Origin: CAZHVS01 sp964536015
Lineage (GTDB): Bacteria; Bacteroidota; Ignavibacteria; Ignavibacteriales; Ignavibacteriaceae
DNA: 64,000 nucleotides
Direction of reading: 5' to 3'
NCBI GenBank assembly: GCA_964536015.1
Contig: CAZHVS010000006.1
Span: forward strand, 1-64,000
Numbering within the stretch: position 1 is the first letter of the stretch; the number at the start of each line of letters is the position of its first letter. Below the pieces are notes generated by a model. The model worked only from the letters and a program-made list of their open reading frames with translations. It was not told the DNA's origin and ran no database searches. The position numbers were made by a program, and so were the translations under genes. This document shows, piece by piece, positions 59,957-64,000 of this stretch.

Positions 59957-61846
59957 CTAATAATTAAAAGATATTTCTTTGTTTTGTTGCAACCACAACT
60001 CTAATACAAGTAAGAGCCATAATATCGAAGAATAATTATTTGGTTTACCATGATTTCTAAAGTAAAACTCAACCTGATTGAAATTAAAGAATTTTTTAAT
60101 TAAGGCTGATTCTGTTAAGATAAGCTCTTTAAGAAACTCTCTCCCTACTCCTTCATTTAAAAACCATAAAGCACGAGGTATAGCAAAACCTTTTTTTTCT
60201 CTTTCGATAAATGAATCATCAAAAGTTTTACTCAGAATTTTCTTTAATAAATATTTTCCATTTGAATTATTATTAATCTGCAATTTTAAATATTGTGGAA
60301 GTCTGGAAGCAATTGCTAAAACTTCAGTATCAATAATTGCTGGACGTATTTCAAGTCCATGAGCCATGCTTGCAATATCAACCTTATAAAGTATATCTCC
60401 ATGCATATAAGTATTAATATCTATGTATTGAGCATAACTAAGTCTATCAAATTTTTGAGCTTTAGAATGTGCTTCTAAAAACAATTCAGACTCTGATTTC
60501 ATTATAGAATAAAACTCCTTTTTCCATAATGATTTTCTTATATTATTTTTAAGAAACATCATAAATTTCATCCACTCATTTTCATTGTACCGATCTTTTG
60601 ATAAAGAGTGGAAGGTTCTGTATTTTAAACCTTCTTTAAATGAACGAATAGTTCCTCTTTTTTTAAAATTTGTTAGAGATTTTAAAAAATCTTTCCAGGG
60701 ATTATAATTCATCCATCTTTTATATGAATTATAGCCTCCAAAAAATTCATCACCACCATCACCTGAAAGAACCATTGGTACATGTTTACGTGCGAATTGA
60801 GATACAAAATATGTCGGAATTGCAGAACTATCACCATAAGGTTCACCATAATGTTGGATTAATTTCGGTAAAATTTCCAGACCATTTTCTTCAATTATAA
60901 AAGTATAGTGTTCAACTCCAATTTTTTTTGCAGCTACTTCTGCGTATTTTAATTCTGAATACTGTTCCTCCTTAAATCCAATTGAAAAAGCCTTTATAGG
61001 AGCTGAAAGAATTTTCGCCATCTTTTGTGTAACCAAAGTAGAGTCAATTCCGCCAGATAAGAAAACACCAAACGGAACATCAGACACTAAATGAGTTTTT
61101 ACTGAATTTTCTAATACACTCTCAAGTTGTTCTTCGTATTCTTCTTCTTTTAAGTCAATGGAAGGATTAAATTCAAAATCCCAATAGCGGATTGGAATTG
61201 GTTCAGGTTTATTAAAATCAACAAAAAGATAGTGTGCAGGTTTTAATTTATAAATTTTTTTATAGATAGTCTTTGGAGCTGGAATATACTGGTAACGTAA
61301 GTAAAATTCGAGAGATTCAATATCTCCTTCTGGTGCTTCATCATTAATTTTTCTTAATGCAGAAAGTTCTGAAGAAAATGCAAAGTATTCATTTGCTTTT
61401 CTGTAAACTAGCGGTTTAATACCGAATTGATCTCTTGCAAGAAATAATTTTCTATTACTGAAATCTGCTACGCAAAAAGCAAACATCCCACGAAATTTAT
61501 TAAGGCAATTTACTCCCCATTGTTCGTATGAATGAAGAATTACTTCTGAATCAGAATTTGTTTTAAATCTATGCCCGAATTTTTCAAGTTCATTTCTTAA
61601 TTCTTTAAAATTATAAATTTCACCATTATATGTAAGCCAGATCGTTTCATCTTCGTTACACATTGGTTGTTTACCTGTTTCAAGGTCAATTATCGCAAGT
61701 CGACGATGTCCTAAAGCTACATTATCTTTAATAAAAAATCCTTCGCCATCAGGACCACGATGACGAAGTGAATCCGTCATTCTCTGAATTTCAATACTTA
61801 AATCACTTGTTGGATATAATCTTAATATGCCTGCAATCCCACACAT
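59957..61846 (-). CDS. asnB: Asparagine synthase (glutamine-hydrolysing), AsnB-type
   Basis: A 629-residue protein with both domains intact. The N-terminal nucleophile Cys2 is in MCGIAGIL, with RHRGPDGEG (29-37) and YNGEIYN binding glutamine. The PP-loop is VFLSGGIDSTLV (about 262), and VLSGDGGDEFFGGYNSY follows. In glycan clusters AsnB-type proteins usually amidate uronic acids or modify exported material rather than making asparagine, so the substrate here may be a sugar carboxylate. The second copy at 42509 lacks Cys2. ATG start, six bp after the upstream gene. Confidence 0.88.
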   Translation of the reverse strand: MCGIAGILRLYPTSDLSIEIQRMTDSLRHRGPDGEGFFIKDNVALGHRRLAIIDLETGKQPMCNEDETIWLTYNGEIYNFKELRNELEKFGHRFKTNSDSEVILHSYEQWGVNCLNKFRGMFAFCVADFSNRKLFLARDQFGIKPLVYRKANEYFAFSSELSALRKINDEAPEGDIESLEFYLRYQYIPAPKTIYKKIYKLKPAHYLFVDFNKPEPIPIRYWDFEFNPSIDLKEEEYEEQLESVLENSVKTHLVSDVPFGVFLSGGIDSTLVTQKMAKILSAPIKAFSIGFKEEQYSELKYAEVAAKKIGVEHYTFIIEENGLEILPKLIQHYGEPYGDSSAIPTYFVSQFARKHVPMVLSGDGGDEFFGGYNSYKRWMNYNPWKDFLKSLTNFKKRGTIRSFKEGLKYRTFHSLSKDRYNENEWMKFMMFLKNNIRKSLWKKEFYSIMKSESELFLEAHSKAQKFDRLSYAQYIDINTYMHGDILYKVDIASMAHGLEIRPAIIDTEVLAIASRLPQYLKLQINNNSNGKYLLKKILSKTFDDSFIEREKKGFAIPRALWFLNEGVGREFLKELILTESALIKKFFNFNQVEFYFRNHGKPNNYSSILWLLLVLELWLQQNKEISFNY

Positions 61847-61852
61847 ATTTTT

Positions 61853-63025
61853 TTAGCTTTTTATAATTTCTAAATATGTTTTAAGAGGCTTCTGAACAAC
61901 GTATTTTATAAACCATTCTCTTGCTTTTCTGCCAACATTTTTAAAAACTTCGCGATCATTTTTATAACGAAGAAAAACTTCTTCTATGTTATGTTCATTT
62001 TCTGCAGAAAACATTGGATACATATCTGGATATACATTTTTATATAATGAATCATTTCGGAAATGAACTACCGGTTTCTCCATCGAAATAAATTCATAAA
62101 TTGCCCCATATGAAAACCAGCTTCGCCCAAATTCTCCGGCCCCTAAATCAGATAAATGGATACCAATCATGATATCTTTGCGACTCATCATCGGAAACCA
62201 AAATACTTGACTTTCTATTTCTAATTCTTTAATTAATTTTTTTGTTTCATATACATCTGGTCCGTATTCCAATAAAATTAAGGCAGACTTTATGTCAGTA
62301 TTTTTTTTTACAAAAGAATTGAATGCTCGAATTAGTTTATCATTTGCTTTATATGACCAAATATCGGGAGGGTTTTTCCAAGATAATCTTGAGTGATGAA
62401 AAATGATAAAATCATTATTTTCTCTTATGACTTTAAATTCTTTGTACCAATGACTTCTATCAAAATAATTGGAAATTACATCAGGATTATATTGATTTAC
62501 ATAAATAAATGGACAGGCAATCTTTAATCTTTTTCCTGAAAAATTAAATTTCTTTAAAACTTCTTCAAACTCATTGTTTGAAACATCCCAGCTAATGAAT
62601 CGTGATTTTTCAATTCCTGCTTTTTGATATTTAGCGAATTTATATTTTTTAATTTTTTTTAATTTAGGAATGCGTCCAAACTTATAAAAAGGGTATTCAT
62701 AAAAATCACTGCCATATGGAATGAGTAAATCAATTTTTCTACCAATACGTTCAACATATGCTGGTACTGGACCGCAAGCAATTAGAAAGTCGTACTCTTT
62801 TAAGTCATCTTCAACTGTCTTTTCAGAAGTCTGCCAAAAATTTGTATGTCCCCAAGAAAGCTGTTTTGTAAATTTTTGATATGATAAATCATATGAATCT
62901 GCAGAAGGATGGAAATGAGCCGGTTCATTAAGCAAAAGTAAATCTACGTTTAATTTAAAATCCCGAAGATATCTTGTAAGAGCAAAGAATGAATTATTTG
63001 TATTTCCGATGCACGCTATTTTCAT
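61853..63025 (-). CDS. Glycosyltransferase-like protein of unassigned family
   Basis: A 390-residue protein with GT-B features but no standard GT4 motif. It starts IACIGNTNNSFFALTRYLRD; the middle has IDLLIPYGSDFYEYPFYKFG and FIIFHHSRLSWKN; the C-terminal part has LEIESQVFWFPMMSRKDIMI and AGEFGRSWFSYGAIYEFISM, which occupies the place of the EX7E donor site. Likely a glycosyltransferase, confirmed only by context: it lies between the WbpG-like gene and asnB. Confidence 0.62.
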   Translation of the reverse strand: MKIACIGNTNNSFFALTRYLRDFKLNVDLLLLNEPAHFHPSADSYDLSYQKFTKQLSWGHTNFWQTSEKTVEDDLKEYDFLIACGPVPAYVERIGRKIDLLIPYGSDFYEYPFYKFGRIPKLKKIKKYKFAKYQKAGIEKSRFISWDVSNNEFEEVLKKFNFSGKRLKIACPFIYVNQYNPDVISNYFDRSHWYKEFKVIRENNDFIIFHHSRLSWKNPPDIWSYKANDKLIRAFNSFVKKNTDIKSALILLEYGPDVYETKKLIKELEIESQVFWFPMMSRKDIMIGIHLSDLGAGEFGRSWFSYGAIYEFISMEKPVVHFRNDSLYKNVYPDMYPMFSAENEHNIEEVFLRYKNDREVFKNVGRKAREWFIKYVVQKPLKTYLEIIKS

Positions 63026-63034
63026 GACAAATAT

Positions 63035-64000
63035 TTATACATCCGATTTTGAAGTGTATTTTATATAGAAACTTTTAGTAACTAAATTAAATTTATACAT
63101 TACCCAGAAAAAGAATTTTAATTTTATAAAGGTAGGTTTATATGTTTTGTAATCTTTATAAGATTTTGTAGGTGCATTCATAATGGTTTCAAATTCATTC
63201 TCATTAAACCTTAATCGCTTTTTAACAAGATCAATAATTTCAGGTTCCAGATAAGGAGGTTGCCTAAGCATTTTAAGTCCATCTTCTCTTTTTAATTGTC
63301 CTGAACGAATCAAAGCAGATAAACCATTCCTTCTATGATCTGTTTTAAATTTTCTTTGCCAATAGTAACTCAAACCAAATGCACAAAACCGATTCTCTAG
63401 ATGATGCCCGCCATACCATTGCCAACCAAATTCTTCATGTAAAAATTTTTTAACTTCTTCTTTATGATAGTCAAGATAATAGAGTGGTCTTATTTTTTTT
63501 ATTCTCTTGAATGCAATCCACCAAATAAATTTTAATAAAGTCATATTCGGAAAAGTATTTAATTTAACACTTCCAAATTTTTTTTGAATATCTTTAATAT
63601 ACATACCATCAGTATAAGCCCAACCCAATGGAGCTACACCTTCTGTACGAAAAGAATGTCCTTCTATAATGTACTTAATTCCATATTTCTCGGCAGCCAT
63701 ATAAAGCACTGCGGCCAAACCAATATCTGTCGCAGAATCAATTTCCGGAACACCGGCTTTCATGAAAGATCTAAAAATATCATCAACTTCTTTGTTATCT
63801 ACAACGTAAGTAAAGAGATCAACATTAAGTTTGTCAAGAATTACTTTAATATTTTCTGTAGCAATTGTGGAGTTCCATGTATTGTCATAATGAACAGCAA
63901 GGGGACGTAAACCAAGCTTTATCTTACAAAGATACACCAGGTAAGAAGAATCACAGCCGCCACTTACTCCCACTACACAATCATATTTCTTTCCTCGTCC
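63035..64000 (-). CDS. N-acetyl sugar amidotransferase (WbpG-like), third paralogue, partial
   Basis: The N-terminus runs off the window edge. The frame is open from 64000 and reads GRGKKYDCVVGVSGGCDSSY, so an internal GTG at 63973 is not the true start. The PP-loop is SGGCDS. The remaining body (HYDNTWNSTIATENI, AGVPEIDSATDIGLAAVLYM, and the C-terminal LKREDGLKMLRQPPYLEPEI) aligns with the genes at 2653 and 16262; about 70 residues with the Cys pairs are missing. It is followed by a GT-like gene. Probably the acetamidino or related modification of a sugar. Confidence 0.83.
   Translation of the reverse strand, partial: GRGKKYDCVVGVSGGCDSSYLVYLCKIKLGLRPLAVHYDNTWNSTIATENIKVILDKLNVDLFTYVVDNKEVDDIFRSFMKAGVPEIDSATDIGLAAVLYMAAEKYGIKYIIEGHSFRTEGVAPLGWAYTDGMYIKDIQKKFGSVKLNTFPNMTLLKFIWWIAFKRIKKIRPLYYLDYHKEEVKKFLHEEFGWQWYGGHHLENRFCAFGLSYYWQRKFKTDHRRNGLSALIRSGQLKREDGLKMLRQPPYLEPEIIDLVKKRLRFNENEFETIMNAPTKSYKDYKTYKPTFIKLKFFFWVMYKFNLVTKSFYIKYTSKSDV

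Noticed and set aside
59957..61846. AsnB as housekeeping asparagine synthesis
   Set aside because: It is embedded in a glycan operon with a degenerate paralogue nearby; modification of a sugar carboxylate seems more likely, though the normal activity cannot be excluded.

Overview
The window is a very large surface-polysaccharide locus, roughly 60 kb of glycan genes, almost all on the minus strand and so transcribed from high to low coordinates. The DNA is strongly AT-rich by eye, TTG and GTG starts are common, and there is a Wzi-type outer-membrane protein with a signal peptide. The gene content (Wzx/Wzy machinery, LegC-type aminotransferase, bi-domain oxidoreductase, DUF354, AbiEii-type remnants) fits a Gram-negative member of the FCB group. 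A Bacteroidota/Ignavibacteria-like organism is my best inference; no rRNA or other taxonomic marker is present to prove it.

Layout in transcription order. (1) 64000-27740: a tightly packed block. It opens with a partial sugar amidotransferase, then glycosyltransferases, an asparagine-synthase-type amidotransferase, polysaccharide deacetylases, formyltransferases and methyltransferases, a FemAB/GNAT-like protein, a GDP-mannose-dehydrogenase-like enzyme, an FkbM methyltransferase and a first Wzy-like polymerase. It continues with an unusual module (ADH-MocA fusion, two alpha/alpha-toroid proteins around a formyltransferase, DUF354) and ends with a phosphoglycosyl transferase and a Wzi-like barrel. 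(2) 27510-22400: a block carrying WbpE-, WbpB- and WbpD-type enzymes of diacetamido-uronic acid synthesis plus a UDP-glucuronate 4-epimerase-like protein. It is preceded by a leader with a hairpin and a GGGCGGAGC element, and interrupted by the debris of two nucleotidyltransferase (toxin-antitoxin-like) pairs. (3) 22344-19215: a foreign-looking island. It holds a sigma-like factor, a small helical protein and an ImmA/IrrE metallopeptidase whose gene has absorbed a palindromic repeat in frame. Divergent from these is a 227-aa protein with a textbook promoter, six 11-bp tandem repeats in its leader, a perfect Shine-Dalgarno and an intrinsic terminator. (4) 18938-416: a second polysaccharide block with a Wzx flippase, a second Wzy-like polymerase, LegC and PglD-type enzymes, glycosyltransferases, and a WbpI-WbpG-HisF set.

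How the parts fit: WbpB/E/D (block 2) and WbpI/WbpG/HisF (block 4) together resemble the pathway to UDP-ManNAc(3NAc)A and its acetamidino derivative. The UDP-GlcNAc 6-dehydrogenase (WbpA) and the glutaminase HisH are not seen in this window. One phosphoglycosyl transferase could start the repeat unit on undecaprenyl phosphate, the many GT4/GT2 enzymes could extend it, Wzx flips it and Wzy polymerises it. Three WbpG paralogues, two asparagine-synthase-type proteins and two Wzy proteins suggest that more than one glycan, or recombined gene sets, is encoded here.

The region most likely to hold something undescribed is the 19.2-22.2 kb island (sigma-like factor / helical protein / ImmA peptidase with a divergent, repeat-controlled target gene). 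Second is the 30.4-36.7 kb module of fusion oxidoreductase, paired toroids, atypical formyltransferase and DUF354.
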